Positions 1 to 11,800 of a stretch of 64,000 bases of DNA are shown in pieces; position 1 is the stretch's first letter, and each line of letters opens with the position of its first letter. The translations under genes were made by a program, and so were the position numbers. Under the pieces are notes generated by a model. That model was not told the DNA's origin, did not search any database, and saw nothing but the letters and a program-made list of their open reading frames with translations. The DNA comes from Flavobacterium oreochromis (GTDB lineage: Bacteria; Bacteroidota; Bacteroidia; Flavobacteriales; Flavobacteriaceae), in assembly GCF_019565455.1 (NCBI RefSeq), contig NZ_CP067377.1, forward strand, positions 2,672,001-2,736,000. The letters are read 5' to 3'.

Positions 1-3000
1 GATCATCAATATAAAAACTTGATAGAAACGGCTACAGATATTATTTATGAAACAGATAAAGAGGGTAATTTTACCTTTGTGAATACTTTTGCTAAATCTT
101 TATTTAATTTGAAAAATGAAGATGTAATTGGTGAAAATTTTGATCTTTTTATTAGAGAAGATTACAAAAAAAAAGTACTTCAGTTCTATCAATCCCATTT
201 AGTAGGAAGAAAAAGCCTGCCTTCTATAGAATTTCCAGTTGTGGTTAATAGAGATACGGAATTATGGTTGTCTCAAAAAGTTAATGTAAAAAGAAACCAA
301 GAAGGAAAAATTTTAGGTTTTTCAGCTATAGCAAGAGATATTACTTTGCTTAAAAATGTAGAAATACAACAAAAAAATAGACAAAGAAAAAAATGAAGTT
401 TTTAATAAAACAATAAATAAACTAGCCACTTTATCCTACAAACAAGAAGAAAGTTTTAATGATAGAATTAATCTTATATTAAAATCTGCAGCAGAAGGGT
501 CATTAATTGATAGAGTTAGTTATTGGACTTATGATAAATTAAGCCTTAAGTGTTTTTCCTTATATGATTTAGAATTAGATGATTTTAAAGTTGGATTAGT
601 GTCCTTTAAGTCAGATAGACCTAATTATTTTGAATATTTAGAAAAAGAACAACTAATTGTAGCAACTGACGTATACGAATATTTTTATATAAATGAATTT
701 GTAGATGATTATTTTCTGAAAGAGAAAATAAAATCGATGTTAAATCTTCCTGTTTTTATTAATGGAGAGTTACATTCTTTATTAAGTTTTGAAACAACAA
801 AACAAAAAAGAGAATGGGATAGTGATGATGTTAATTTTGCCAGATCAATTGCGGATGTTATTTCTCTTGCGATTGAAACCTATAAAAGAAGAGAAACAGA
901 AGAAAAATTAGAAGAAAAAACAAGAATATTAACAGCAATTGCAGTTTCAACAGAAAAATTATTAAAGAATAATAACTTAGATCAATTGTTTAAAGAAATA
1001 TTTTCTATTGTAGGTCAAGCTACCAATATAGATCGTATTTACTATTTTGAAAATAATGAAGTAGAACACTATTTTAGTCATAAAAATGAATGGGTAAATA
1101 ATAGTAAAAATATACAGCCTCAAATAAATAATGCCGCTTTACAAAGAATGCTTCATGAAGATAATATGATTTATTATCAAGTGTTATCACAAAAACAAGT
1201 ATTTAAAGCAAAAAGTTCTCAAATAAATGATTCCTTTATTTACGAAAGATTATGTTCACAAGGAATATTGTCTATTTTGTTATTTCCTATATTTATTAAT
1301 GATGTATTTAGAGGCTTTTTAGGTTTTGATGATTGTACAAAAGAGCGAGAATGGACAGAAGAAGAAGTAAGTATACTTCAAATTTTAGCTAATAATGTTT
1401 CTATTACAATTGAAAGAATTGAAAATTTAAATCTAATTGAAGAGTCTCAAAAACAGTTTAAATTATTAGCAGATAATATACCAGGAGTAGTGTTTTTATC
1501 AGAATATGATCAAAAATTTTCTAAAATATATATCAGTGATAAAATAGAAAATCTTACAGGTTATACTCCTGAAGAATTTCTAAATGGTCAAGTTTATTTA
1601 ATTGATTTAACTCATAAAGAAGATAAAGGAAAAGTAATTTTTGAAAATAAAAAAGCTTTTGAAAATAATATCCCTTTTCAGTTGATATATCGAATTAAGA
1701 AAAAAACAGGAGAATATATCTGGATTGAAGAATTTAGTGATACCGTTATTAAAGACGGAAAAGTATCCTATATAGGAGGAATATTAGTAGATGTAACAGA
1801 AAAAAAATTGATAGAAAAAGAAATAAAAGCTCGCGAATATGCTGAAACCTCTAATAAAGCTAAATCAGAATTCTTAGCCAATATGAGTCATGAGATCAGA
1901 ACTCCTTTAAATGCTATTATCGGATTTTCAGGTTTAATGCAGCAAACACAATTAGATCCAACTCAAAATGAATATTTATCAACAGTAAATGAATCAGCTA
2001 AGATTTTATTAGAAGTAGTAAATGATATTTTAGATTTTTCTAAAATTGAGATGGGAAAATTAGAATTAGAATTTAAAAAATCAAACCTATATGATTTAGT
2101 ATTGCAAATTGTTAAAATAATACGTTTTGATTCAGAAAAAAAAGGAATTGCGCTCAATTTTGTCTTCGATGAAAAAATTCCTCAATATGTTTCTATAGAT
2201 CCATTAAGAATAAAACAAGTATTATTGAATTTATTATCGAATGCTGTTAAATTTACAAACGAAGGGGAGGTAGTTTTAGAATTAAAAGTAAAAGAAATAA
2301 AAGAAAATAAAGTTAAAATTCAGTTTTTAGTTCGTGACAGTGGAATAGGTATAAGAAAAGGAAATCATCAAAGAATTTTTGAACCTTTTTCTCAAGAAGA
2401 TAACTCAACGACTAGAAAATATGGAGGAACAGGTTTAGGTTTGACAATTTCTAATAATATTTTAAATCTAATGGGAACGAAACTTCAATTAGAAAGTAAT
2501 TATAAATCAGGAAGTACTTTCTTTTTGAGTTAGATTTAGATTTTTGTACTCAAAATGTAATATGTATAGATCGTAGATTTCATAAAGATGAAACAGTTTG
2601 TCAAGAAGATATTAAAACTATTAGAGAGAATGAATTTAAAATATTAATCGTAGAAGATAATAAGATTAATATGATGCTTGCTAAAACTCTTTTAAAGAAA
2701 ATAATACCTCATGTTATTATTCTTGAAGCGGAAAACGGAATAGTGGGGGTTGAAAAATACATTCAAAATACCCCTGATTTGATATTGTTAGATATTCAGA
2801 TGCCTCTGATGAATGGGTATGAAGTTACATTAGAAATTAGAAAAATAAATCAAAATATTCCAATTATAGCTCTTACGGCAGGAACTATAAAAGGTGAAAA
2901 AGAAAAATGTTTAGAAGTAGGTATGGATGATTATATTTCTAAGCCTATAGATAAAGATTTTTTCGAGAAAACAATATTTAAATGGTTAAATCAAATAAAT

Positions 3001-3009
3001 AAGAGATAA
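1..3009 (+). CDS. Hybrid sensor histidine kinase/response regulator (5' end outside window, two frame breaks)
   Basis: Two-component hybrid kinase that would sense a signal through PAS and GAF domains, autophosphorylate and pass phosphate to its own receiver. Reading frame 1 is open from base 1. Order: PAS (about 1-380), GAF (about 420-900), GAF (about 920-1420), PAS (about 1450-1830), HisKA with the H-box '[17 protein letters not shown]' near 1880, HATPase_c with N-box '[14 protein letters not shown]' and G-box '[11 protein letters not shown]' ending near 2530, and a receiver domain with '[10 protein letters not shown]', phospho-acceptor 'LLDIQMP' and 'SKPID'. The frame breaks at A7 (387-393) and at the T5 run near 2520-2527. 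Correcting each by one base gives continuous domains, so this is one gene rather than three. No transmembrane segment is visible in the part present. The signal sensed is unknown. The next gene starts 3 bases after the stop. Confidence 0.9.
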
Positions 3010-3012
3010 AAT

Positions 3013-3870
3013 ATGAAATGGCAAGGAAGACGTCAAAGTGATAATGTTGAAGATAGAAGAGGGGTTTCAGTCGGAGGGAAAATGGTGGCTGGTGGAGGGA
3101 TTTTAAGTATCCTAATTTTGTTATTAAATCTTTTTGGAGGAGAAACAGGTAAAATGATTACTCCAGTTTTAGAACAAATAAATCAATCTAGTTCACAAAA
3201 AGCACCTTCTGCACAGCGTGAACTTACCTCAAAAGAAAAAGAAATGGGCCGTTTTGTGGCTACGATTTTTGCTGATACAGAAGATATTTTTGGTCGATTA
3301 TCTAAAGAAAATGGTATTGCTTACAGAAATCCAAAAATGGTTTTATTTACTGATGTAGTTGAAACAGCCTGTGGTAATGCTTCTGCGGCATCAGGACCTT
3401 TTTATTGTCCTGGGGATGAAAAAGTTTATATGGATTTAGCTTTTTTTGATGAGTTAAGAACTCGTTTTGGTGCTAAAGAAGGAGATTTTGCAACAGCTTA
3501 TGTTATAGCTCACGAAGTAGGACATCATTTACAAACTGTAATAGGAACTTCAGATAAAGTCAGACAATTGCAACAAAGAATGGGGCAGAAGGAAGGGAAT
3601 CGTTTATCCGTAGCTTTAGAATTACAAGCAGATTTTTATGCGGGAGTTTGGGCTAAGCATAATCAAAAATATTTAGATCCAGACGATATTGAAGAAGCAT
3701 TAAGTGCAGCGGAGGCGGTAGGAGATGATGCTATTCAAAAAAGAATGCAAGGTTATGTAGTGCCAGAGTCTTTTACTCATGGTACTTCTGAACAGAGGAA
3801 AAAATGGTTTTTAAAAGGATATGAAACGGGAGATCTTAGAGTAGGAGATACTTTTGCAGAAATTAAATAG
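3013..3870 (+). CDS. Neutral zinc metallopeptidase (YpfJ/KPN_02809 family)
   Basis: Predicted membrane-anchored zinc peptidase of 285 residues, matching the neutral zinc metallopeptidase family (Pfam Zn_peptidase, YpfJ). The start 'MKWQGRRQSDNVEDRRG' is characteristic of the family. A glycine-rich hydrophobic segment (residues about 22-43) is a single N-terminal membrane anchor. The catalytic 'HEVGHH' motif lies near residue 167, and downstream 'ELQADFYAGVWA' supplies the likely third zinc ligand (Glu). 'GTSEQRKKWFLKGYETGD' near the C-terminus is also typical. The gene begins 3 bases after the hybrid kinase stop, so the two are probably co-transcribed. The substrate is unknown for the family. 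Length is normal and no frame break is seen. Confidence 0.9.
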   Translation: MKWQGRRQSDNVEDRRGVSVGGKMVAGGGILSILILLLNLFGGETGKMITPVLEQINQSSSQKAPSAQRELTSKEKEMGRFVATIFADTEDIFGRLSKENGIAYRNPKMVLFTDVVETACGNASAASGPFYCPGDEKVYMDLAFFDELRTRFGAKEGDFATAYVIAHEVGHHLQTVIGTSDKVRQLQQRMGQKEGNRLSVALELQADFYAGVWAKHNQKYLDPDDIEEALSAAEAVGDDAIQKRMQGYVVPESFTHGTSEQRKKWFLKGYETGDLRVGDTFAEIK

Positions 3871-4082
3871 TAGTTATAATTAAAATTTTAGAGAATATTT
3901 TTTTATTATTTCTAGATTAGTTTATTTCTTTCAGTCGTCTTAGCTATAAAAAACTTCTATAAATTACATAAATATAAGTTTTGGAGTAATTACTTTTTTA
4001 TAATCTTGAAAGTGTTAGAGTGTTTGGATGTATATTAAATTTATTTAAGGAAAAGAATAACTATTTAGATTAATAAAAGGGA

Positions 4083-4211
4083 AGGCTGTCCTAAAAGAAA
4101 AAAATTAACACACAGTTTGTCACTCCGACGTAAGGAGGAGTTTTATAATCAGCACTATGTGGTTTGTCCCTTTGGTCGAAATGGCAAGATTGCGGACTTT
4201 TTGGACAGCCT
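4083..4211 (-). repeat. Dispersed inverted-end repeat, copy 1 (MITE/REP-like)
   Basis: A 129-base noncoding element whose ends are inverted: 'aggctgtcctaaaag' at 4083-4097 and 'ctttttggacagcct' at 4197-4211. Inside, 'gtttgtcactccgacg' and 'ctttggtcgaaatggcaag' form inner inverted arms. It is a shorter, reverse-oriented version of the 161-base copy at 43593-43753. The rest of the 3871-4435 gap holds no credible gene; a 67-codon reading frame across the element is an accident of the repeat. Confidence 0.75.
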
Positions 4212-4366
4212 CTTTTTTTGTTTTAAATTAGAAAATATTTTATTAGTTCTTTTAAATTTTATAGCTATAGAAAAGGATTATATAGTGTTGTTTGTTAAAT
4301 CAAAAATAATTTTGTTGTAAAAGGATAAAATAGGGTGCCTATTTTTATTATTAAAAGCAAATAGAA

Positions 4367-4393
4367 AAGCCTGATCTAAAAAAGATCAGGCTT
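4367..4393 (-). terminator. Rho-independent terminator of the M43 protease gene
   Basis: Perfect 11-bp inverted repeat 'aagcctgatct' / 'agatcaggctt' with a 5-base loop, followed on the minus strand by a T-rich stretch. It lies 43 bases past the stop of the minus-strand metalloprotease gene. Confidence 0.8.
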
Positions 4394-4435
4394 AAAGTAA
4401 AAATATTATGATGAGAAAATATAACTTTATTGTGA

Positions 4436-5383
4436 TTATTGAGCAAATGTAGCTCTAGCTCCACCTGATACGAAGATGGCATCAATTCTTGCTTTTTGTC
4501 CAAGGGTAAACATGTTCATAGAGTCATCATCAGTATAATCCATGTAGTTCATAGTCATTTCAACTGGTGTACCTGTACAAGTTGAATAGTGAGGGAATGC
4601 AGGTTTGCCATAGTTAGCACTGTCATGTGTTGGTGTGTCAGCCACTTGGTCAGATCCACAAGTAGCATCTCCCCATATGTGGCGTAAATTCATCCAGTGA
4701 CCTACTTCGTGAGTAGCTGTTCTTCCTAAATTGTAAGGAGCATTTGTTGATCCTGAAAGTCCAAAATATTTAGAATCAATTACAACACCATCAGTAGTAG
4801 AAGAACCACCAGGGAATTGAGCATAGCCTAAAATTCCACCACCAATAGTAGCACACCATAAGTTTAACTTAGTCGTAGGTGATGTAGGATCTATACCTCC
4901 TTGTTTAGATTTTTTACAAGTGTCTCTTGTTCCCCAAGATGTTTTTGTTGTTGATTTACGAATTACTTGATCTAATACGAAAGAAATTCCAACATTTGCT
5001 TTTACTCCTGAAAAAACGGCCGGTACATTGTTGTAGTCAGCATTTAAAGCTTGAAAATCCTTGTTTAATACATCAATTTGAGACTGTATTTGAGTAAGAG
5101 AAATGTTCTCTGAAGCTTTACTATATAGCACATTTACAACAACAGGAATTTCAATTTTTCCATTTACTAAACGTCCTGTTTTGATAGCCTCTGCAGTTTG
5201 TTGCTCAATAGCTGCCATTCTTGAAGCTAAAGCAGGATCCTCTTGCATTTGTCTTTCTAAAACTTCATGAGAAGCACATCCTCTGTGAGCAGTAGTATCT
5301 GTTTGAGCGGTTAAAGAACTATCTTCCTTTTGGCAAGAAAACATCATTAATGCTACAGATGCTGATAATAAAACTTTTTTCAT
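4436..5383 (-). CDS. M43-family zinc metalloprotease lipoprotein (pappalysin/cytophagalysin-like), paralogue 1
   Basis: Secreted, probably lipid-anchored, metalloprotease of 315 residues. The N-terminus 'MKKVLLSASVALMMFSCQKE' is a lipoprotein signal peptide with lipobox MFSC. The catalytic motif 'HEVGHWMNLRHIWGD' (about residue 225) fits the extended HExxHxxxxxH zinc site of peptidase family M43, and 'MNYMDYTDDD' (about residue 278) is the downstream Met-turn. Four or more cysteines lie in the catalytic half. It has a close paralogue at 29183-30136 with the same signal peptide, pro-region and catalytic block. It stands alone, with its own terminator at 4367-4393 and an AT-rich 259-base upstream region. 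The substrate is unknown; extracellular protein degradation is inferred. Confidence 0.9.
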   Translation of the reverse strand: MKKVLLSASVALMMFSCQKEDSSLTAQTDTTAHRGCASHEVLERQMQEDPALASRMAAIEQQTAEAIKTGRLVNGKIEIPVVVNVLYSKASENISLTQIQSQIDVLNKDFQALNADYNNVPAVFSGVKANVGISFVLDQVIRKSTTKTSWGTRDTCKKSKQGGIDPTSPTTKLNLWCATIGGGILGYAQFPGGSSTTDGVVIDSKYFGLSGSTNAPYNLGRTATHEVGHWMNLRHIWGDATCGSDQVADTPTHDSANYGKPAFPHYSTCTGTPVEMTMNYMDYTDDDSMNMFTLGQKARIDAIFVSGGARATFAQ

Positions 5384-5642
5384 AATTGATTGGTTTTTGG
5401 TTGATAATTTTTGTTTTATTCTGTTGCAATGATATAAAATATATTCTTTATAAAAAATATTTTTTTTATTAAAAACGCTTTTTTAAAATATTATATGTAT
5501 TTTATTGTGTTTTAATTTGTTTATTATGTAAATATTTTTTGTTTTTATTGATAAAAAAATAGTATTTAGGTTGTTATTTGGGTGTTCAGTATTAGAAGTG
5601 TAAAAAAAGACCTTCCTTTTAGTTATTGGTTTTGAAATAATA

Positions 5643-6149
5643 TTAAGCCAGTCTTTGAATTAATTCGTAGAGAGCAATAGATAATGCTTGAACTACATTC
5701 ATGCTACTATTGTGTCCAAACATAGGAATATGGGTATGAATTGAAGAAACTTCTAGAATTTTAGCAGAAATACCATGTATTTCATTTCCTATTATTAACG
5801 TAATAGGTTGGTCTAAATTGATTTTTATTTCATTTAGAGGAATGCTAGATTGGGTAATTTCTAATGCTATACGAGTAGAAAATGTTGTGTTGAGGTAGTT
5901 AATCAGTGAGTTTTGTTCTTTTATAATTTCGAAAGGAACTGTTCTGTGAGTGCTTCTAGATGTTTTGTTTATTTTGCGTTCGGAGAAGATAAAGTTAGAA
6001 CCTGAAAAAATAATTTTAGAAACTCCCATTGCATCACAAATACGGAAAATACTACCAATGTTTTCCTGAAAATAAACACCATCACAGACTAATGTAATAG
6101 GGAATTTTTTAGATTCAAATGTTGAATTGTAATGCGTGAGTTGTTCCAA
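5643..6149 (-). CDS. TrmH/SpoU-family RNA 2'-O-methyltransferase
   Basis: Small SPOUT-class methyltransferase of 168 residues that would transfer a methyl group from S-adenosylmethionine to a ribose 2'-OH in tRNA or rRNA. The three SpoU motifs are present: 'NIGSIFRICDAMGVSKIIF' (motif 1, about residue 31), 'LIIGNEIHGIS' (motif 2, about 117) and 'SMNVVQALSIALYEL' (motif 3, about 149), which build the trefoil-knot SAM site. There is no N-terminal L30-like substrate-binding domain, so it resembles the minimal TrmH/TrmL type. Its target cannot be read from sequence. It follows the DUF4159 gene by 4 bases on the same strand, suggesting co-transcription. Confidence 0.85.
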   Translation of the reverse strand: MEQLTHYNSTFESKKFPITLVCDGVYFQENIGSIFRICDAMGVSKIIFSGSNFIFSERKINKTSRSTHRTVPFEIIKEQNSLINYLNTTFSTRIALEITQSSIPLNEIKINLDQPITLIIGNEIHGISAKILEVSSIHTHIPMFGHNSSMNVVQALSIALYELIQRLA

Positions 6150-6153
6150 ATGA

Positions 6154-6804
6154 TTAATTATTAAAAACGTAATTTAAGATATTAGCGCCCATTTTTAAAG
6201 CCTTTTCTCGTACTTCTTTAGGATTATTGTGTACTTCATAATCCTCCCATCCATCGCCTAAGTCGCATTCATAAGTATATAATAGTGCTAGGCGATTATT
6301 TAAAAATATTCCAAAAGCTTGAGGTCTTTTGCCATCATGTTCGTGTATTTTAGGCAATCCAGAAGGAAACGAAAAAGGTTTTTGGAAGATAATATGCGAA
6401 ACAGGAATTTCAGTTAAAGATTCGTTAGGGAAAAGTTTTTTAATTTCATTTCGAATGTATTGATCCATTCCGTAATTATCATCTATATGTAAAAAACCTC
6501 CTGCATTTAAATAATTTCGGATATTTTCAGCTTCTTGAGTGTTAAAAACTACATTTCCGTGTCCTGTCATGTGTATGAAAGGATATGAGAAAATATCACT
6601 ACTACCAGGAGTAACTGTTGAAGGTTTTAATTTTATTCGTGTATTAATCGTTTGATTAGTAAATTTTATTAAATTAGGTAATGAAGTAGGATTGGCATAC
6701 CAGTCACCCCCTCCATTATATTTTAGTAAGGCTATTTCTTGGGAGAAAATAGGAAGGTTTAAAGAACTAAAAAGGCTAAAAAATAAAAAATATATTCTAA
6801 TCAT
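6154..6804 (-). CDS. DUF4159 domain-containing protein
   Basis: Protein of 216 residues with an N-terminal signal peptide (hydrophobic residues 3-19, then 'IFSQ'). The body matches DUF4159: 'LLKYNGGGDWYANPTSLPNL' near the start, 'FIHMTGHGNVVF' and 'GGFLHIDDNYGMDQYIR' in the middle. This fold resembles a class I glutamine amidotransferase-like domain, and in many Bacteroidota DUF4159 genes lie near MoxR/aerotolerance genes. Here the neighbours are RNA-modification genes (TrmH-type, rsmE, tsaD), so context does not add a function. Probably exported to the periplasm. The specific role is unknown. Confidence 0.8.
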   Translation of the reverse strand: MIRIYFLFFSLFSSLNLPIFSQEIALLKYNGGGDWYANPTSLPNLIKFTNQTINTRIKLKPSTVTPGSSDIFSYPFIHMTGHGNVVFNTQEAENIRNYLNAGGFLHIDDNYGMDQYIRNEIKKLFPNESLTEIPVSHIIFQKPFSFPSGLPKIHEHDGKRPQAFGIFLNNRLALLYTYECDLGDGWEDYEVHNNPKEVREKALKMGANILNYVFNN

Positions 6805-6933
6805 TTTAAAGAGAGATGAGTTTTATCTATTAGTTTGGAAACGATGTTGTAATTATATTTGAATTAAAGTTATGCTTTTTTTGAAAATGAAACGGATAAA
6901 TTCCTTTTTTAAATACGAAAAAAAGAAAAATAA

Positions 6934-7636
6934 TTATTCATTTATAAAAGCTACACTGTGACAGGCTACTACAGCAGCTGTTTCGGTTCTTAACCTAGTA
7001 TTACCTAAGGTTACGGGGGTAAAGCCTTTATTAAGTGCTAATTTGATTTCTTTTTCTGAAAAATCGCCTTCAGGTCCAATTAAAATAGTGTATTTTGAAT
7101 TTGGTATTATTTCTTTTTTTAGATTTTTTTATCACTATCCTCACAATGTGCAATGAATGTTTGACCGCTAAAATCTTGATTAATGAAATCTTTAAATATT
7201 ATAGGTTCATTTAGTTTAGGTAGGTAAAATTGATTAGATTGTTTCATCGCTGATTGTAAAATTTTTTCAAAGCGATCTATCTTTATAATGGTTCTTTCTG
7301 AATGTTCACAAATAATAGGTGTTATTTCATGTATTCCTATTTCGGCTGCTTTTTCTAAAAACCATTCATAACGCTCATTCATTTTAGTAGGGGCAACAGC
7401 TAAATGCAATTTAAATTTAGTTGGTTCGGATAATTTGTAGTTATTAATTTTTACAATACATTTTTTTTCTGAAGCTAAAGTGATTTCTGTTTCAAATAAG
7501 AAGCCAGCACCATTAGTAACAAATAAAATGTCGTTTTCTTTTTACGTAATACTTTCACGATATGTTTACTTTCCTCTTTGTCAAAAGAAAAATCGATAGT
7601 ATTCTTTGTTATATCTGGATTGTAAAATAATTGCAT
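6934..7636 (-). CDS. rsmE: 16S rRNA (uracil1498-N3)-methyltransferase RsmE, two frame breaks
   Basis: RsmE methylates N3 of U1498 in 16S rRNA. The joined protein starts 'MQLFYNPDITKNTIDFSFD' (ATG complement at 7634-7636), has the PUA-like N-terminal region, then 'LHLAVAPTKMNERYEWFLEK' and 'KAAEIGIHEITPII', and ends with the SPOUT knot motifs 'LIGPEGDFSEKEI' and 'TRLRTETAAV'. The frame breaks near 7545-7552 (homopolymer by 'tttctttttacg') and in the T7 run near 7124. Both are one-base slips. The central piece alone (7119-7409) is an artefact of these breaks. Located between a DUF4159 gene and tsaD, all minus strand. Confidence 0.88.
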
Positions 7637-7682
7637 TTCTTAATTTGTAAATTAGTCCCTTAATAATTGATGATTATATTTT

Positions 7683-8698
7683 TTAAAACTCAATTCTTGC
7701 TTTAGAAGTAACTGAATTATTGCTAAAATGATTTTCTAAAAATTTATAGTACCCAACAATACCTATCATGCCAGCATTATCAGTGGTGTATTCAAATTTT
7801 GGAATAAAAGTTTTCCAATTATATTTTTTTCAGCTTCTTTTAAAGTTTGACGGATACCACTATTAGCAGAAACACCACCACCTATAGCTATTTGTTTAAT
7901 TCCTGTTTGTATAGAAGCTTCTTTTATCTTGTCCATTAATATTTTAATGATAGTGTACTGTATAGAAGCACATATGTCATTTAGATTTTCACTAATAAAA
8001 AGAGGGTTTTCTTTTATATTTTTTTGGATAAAATATAAAATTTGAGTTTTAAGTCCACTAAAGCTAAAATTAAGCCCGTCAACTTTTGGTTTGGTGAATT
8101 CAAAACGTTTAGGGTTGCCTAATTGAGCATGCTGATCTATAAGTGGTCCGCCTGGATAAGGAAGGCCTAATATTTTAGCAGATTTATCAAAAGCTTCACC
8201 TACAGCATCATCAGTTGTTTCTCCTATGATTTCCATGTTAAAGAAGTTGTTTACTTTTACAATTTGAGTATGTCCTCCTGATATAGTAAGTGCTAAAAAA
8301 GGAAATTCAGGTTTAGTGTATTCCTCTTCCTCTATAAAGTGTGCTAGTATATGAGCGTGCATGTGATTTACTGCTATTAGAGGAATGTTTAATGCCATAG
8401 CCATACTTTTAGCAAAAGAAGTTCCAACTAATAAAGAGCCCATTAAGCCAGGTCCTTGTGTAAATGCAATGGCTGTTAATTGTTCTTTTGTAATTCCTGC
8501 TTTTTTTAGGGCTACGTCAACTACAGGAACAATGTTTTGTTGATGCGCTCTAGAGGCTAGTTCTGGAACTACGCCACCATATTCTTCATGTATACTTTGA
8601 CGAGCAACAACATTTGATAACATTTTATTGTTTTGTAATACAGCGCAGGCCGTATCATCACAAGAACTTTCAATTGCTAATATGTAAATATCTTTCAT
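7683..8698 (-). CDS. tsaD: tRNA N6-adenosine threonylcarbamoyltransferase TsaD (one frame break)
   Basis: TsaD (formerly Gcp/YgjD) transfers the threonylcarbamoyl group to A37 of ANN-decoding tRNAs, with TsaB and TsaE. The start 'MKDIYILAIESSCDDTACAV' at 8698 matches the family; a longer upstream frame is not supported. Metal-binding 'HMHAHILAHF' (about residue 110) and 'SGGHTQIV' plus 'GGGVSANSGIR' of the ASKHA fold are visible. The frame breaks at the T7 run near 7827. After correction the C-terminus reads 'FIPKFEYTTDNAGMIGIVGY', which supplies the conserved 'TDNAAMI'-like motif, and ends at 7683. Because tsaD is essential in nearly all bacteria, the break is very probably a sequence error. 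Divergent from tamB. Confidence 0.92.
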
Positions 8699-8809
8699 TT
8701 TTATCTTAAGGCATAGAATTTGTTCGTAAAGTTGCGTAAAATTAAGGAATAGATTATTTTTACAACCGGTGCCAAAGTTACTAAATTTTAACTCAAAAAT
8801 ATATTCCCT

Positions 8810-11800
8810 TTGCAAGAGCAAGAAGCTGAAGTAAAAAAAAATAAAAAAAGTCTGTGGGTAACAATTTTAAAATTCAAGATGTATTTTTTTCTTGGAGTTG
8901 TATTATTGTTGCTAACATTGGTTATAGCTCTTTCTATGCCTTCTGTTCAAACTAAATTAGGACAGTATGCAACAGAGGTTTTGAATAAAGAATTTGGTAC
9001 AGATATAACTATTCAAGAAGCTAATTTTACTGTTTTTGGAGGTGTTAAACTTAAAAAGGTCTTTATTAAGGATTATAAAAAAGATACTCTATTTCATATA
9101 AATGTTCTAAAAACTAATATTTTAGATTTTAAAAAACTTCTTGATGGTGATTTACATTTTGGTGAAGTTAGAATGGATGGACTGAAGTTCAAAATTAGAA
9201 ATTATAAAGGAGAACGTGATACGAATTTAGATAAGTTTATAGAACTCTTTGATGATGGAACCCCTTCTACCTCTAACAAAAAATTTTTAATGACCATAAA
9301 TAAGATTCACTTAATGAATAGTGAATTTTATTTTTGGGATGACAATATATCTGATCCTTTAGTTTTTAGTGCTAAAAAATTAAATGCAGATACTCATAAA
9401 TTTAAAATTCTCGGTCCAGATGTTACAACTCAAATTGATGAAATGTCATTTGTAGATAATAGAGGGATCGAAATTGAAGAATCATCATCCAATTTTACTT
9501 ACACAAAAAAAAATATTCATCTTGCTCAACTAAAATTAAAAACTTCTGAATCTAATTTAGTAGGAGATGTAGAATTACGTTATGATCGTAAAGATTTTGC
9601 AGACTTTAATAATAAAGTACTATTTGATGTAAAAATTAAAGAAGGAACATTGTCCTCTAATGATTTAAATAAATTTTATGGAGAGTTTGGTAAGGACTTG
9701 AAATATCAAGTAAAAGGTAAATTATTAGGAACTTTAAACAACTTTTTTACCAAAAGATTAGTTTTATTAGATGATTTTGGATCCCAAATTAAAGGAGATT
9801 TTCGATTTAAAAATCTTTTTTCAAAACAAAAAGACACCTATTATATAAAGGGACGCTTTTCTAAAATAACCTCTACTTATGACAATTTGATCAAAATACT
9901 ACCTAATATATTAGGAAAAAAATTACCAACTAATTTTAAAAAATTAGGTACTTTCTTATTAAGTGGTCAGGCAGAAATAGATTTAAAAAAATTAAAAGCA
10001 AATGTTTTACTTTCTTCCGCATTAGGAACTGTAAAAACTAATTTAGCTATGACCAATATAGATAATATTGATGATGCAACGTACATTGGTAATGTTAAAC
10101 TGACAGAATTTGATTTAGGAAAATTTCTAAACAGAAAAGATTTAGGAATTGTAAATTTAGATACAGAAGTAGATGGAAAAGGTTTTGTAGAAAAATATTT
10201 GAATACAAAAATAAAAGGAACAATTAGTAGTATCTATTATAACAAATATAATTACAGAAATATTGTTGTTGACGGTCAAATGAACCAAGCTATTTTTGAA
10301 GGTTCTATAAAGGCAAACGACCCTAATTTAATTATGGACTTTGATGGTTTTCTTGATTTAACCAGAAAAGAAAATAAATATGATTTTCATGCAAAAATTG
10401 AGTATGCTAACTTAAAAAAAATAAATCTTTATACATCAGATGCTGTTTCTGTTTTTAGAGGAGAGGTAAAAATGGATTTACAAGGAAATTCAATCGATAA
10501 TATTTATGGAAATGTATACATAAATAAAACGTCATATGAAAACCCTAAAGAAACCTACTTCTTTGATGATTTTATGGTCAAATCTACTTTTGAAAAAGAT
10601 GGATTTAGAACCATTACAATTAATTCACCTGATATAGTAGAAGGAAAAGTAGAAGGGAGATTTAAGTTCAAAGAACTACCCGATTTAATAGAAAATTCAT
10701 TAGGAAGCCTCTATGCTAATTATTCACCCAATAAAGTGAGTAAAGGACAATTCATGAAATTTGATTTTAATGTTTATAGTAAATTAATAGAAATATTTTA
10801 TCCTGAAATTTCATTAGGTGAAAATACCTTTATGAAAGGAGAAATCAATTCGAATGAAGGTTTGTTTAAGCTAAATTTTAAATCTCCTAAAATAAAGGCA
10901 TATGATAACGAATTTGATAGTATTAGTGTTGATATAGATAATAAAAACCCTCTTTATAACGCTTATGTTGAAGTAGATAGTATCAAAACAAAATACTATA
11001 AAGTTTCAAAAATGAGCCTCATAAATGTAACCTCTAATGATACTCTATTTGTAAGAACAGAGTTTAAAGGAGGTGATAAAGCAGAAGATTTTTATAACTT
11101 AAACTTATATCATACTATTGATGAAGATAATAAAAGTGTAGTAGGAATTAAAAAATCAGAAATAAATTTTAAAAATTATCTATGGTTTTTAAATGAAAAA
11201 GAAGAGCGTAACAACAAAATTATATTTAATAAAAAATTAACTGATTTTTCTATTGAAAAAATCTCACTTTCTCATAATGATCAATCAATGGAGTTAATGG
11301 GGGTTTTGCGAGATTCTACTTATAAAGATATTCGATTATCATTTAAAGATGTAGAGTTAGATAAAATTACTCCTTCTATAGATGATTTACGATTTAAAGG
11401 AAAGTTAAACGGTGATATAGATTTTAAGCAAGAAAGAAATATTTATGAACCCGCTTCAGAATTAACAGTTGATGATTTTAGTATCAATGATTTGCCTTTA
11501 GGAAAATTTGATATAGCCGTAACAGGAGATGATAGCTTTCGAAATTTTAAGATTAATTCTATTTTAAATAACAAAGGAAATGATATCTTAAAAACAGAAG
11601 GAAATCTTTATTTTCAAGATAATAAAACATTAATGGATCTTGATGTTAGACTTAAAGATTTTGATCTTTCCTTTTTACCCCAATGGGAGCTGATATTATA
11701 ACAAATATACGCGGACTAGCTTCTGGTTCTGCCAAATTTGAAGGAAATATTTATAATCCTGAAATAAACGGGCGATTTTATTTAAGTCAATCCGGTATTA

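Noticed and set aside
4117..4320. 67-codon plus-strand frame
   Set aside because: It runs through the inverted-end repeat and its flank; composition follows the repeat.
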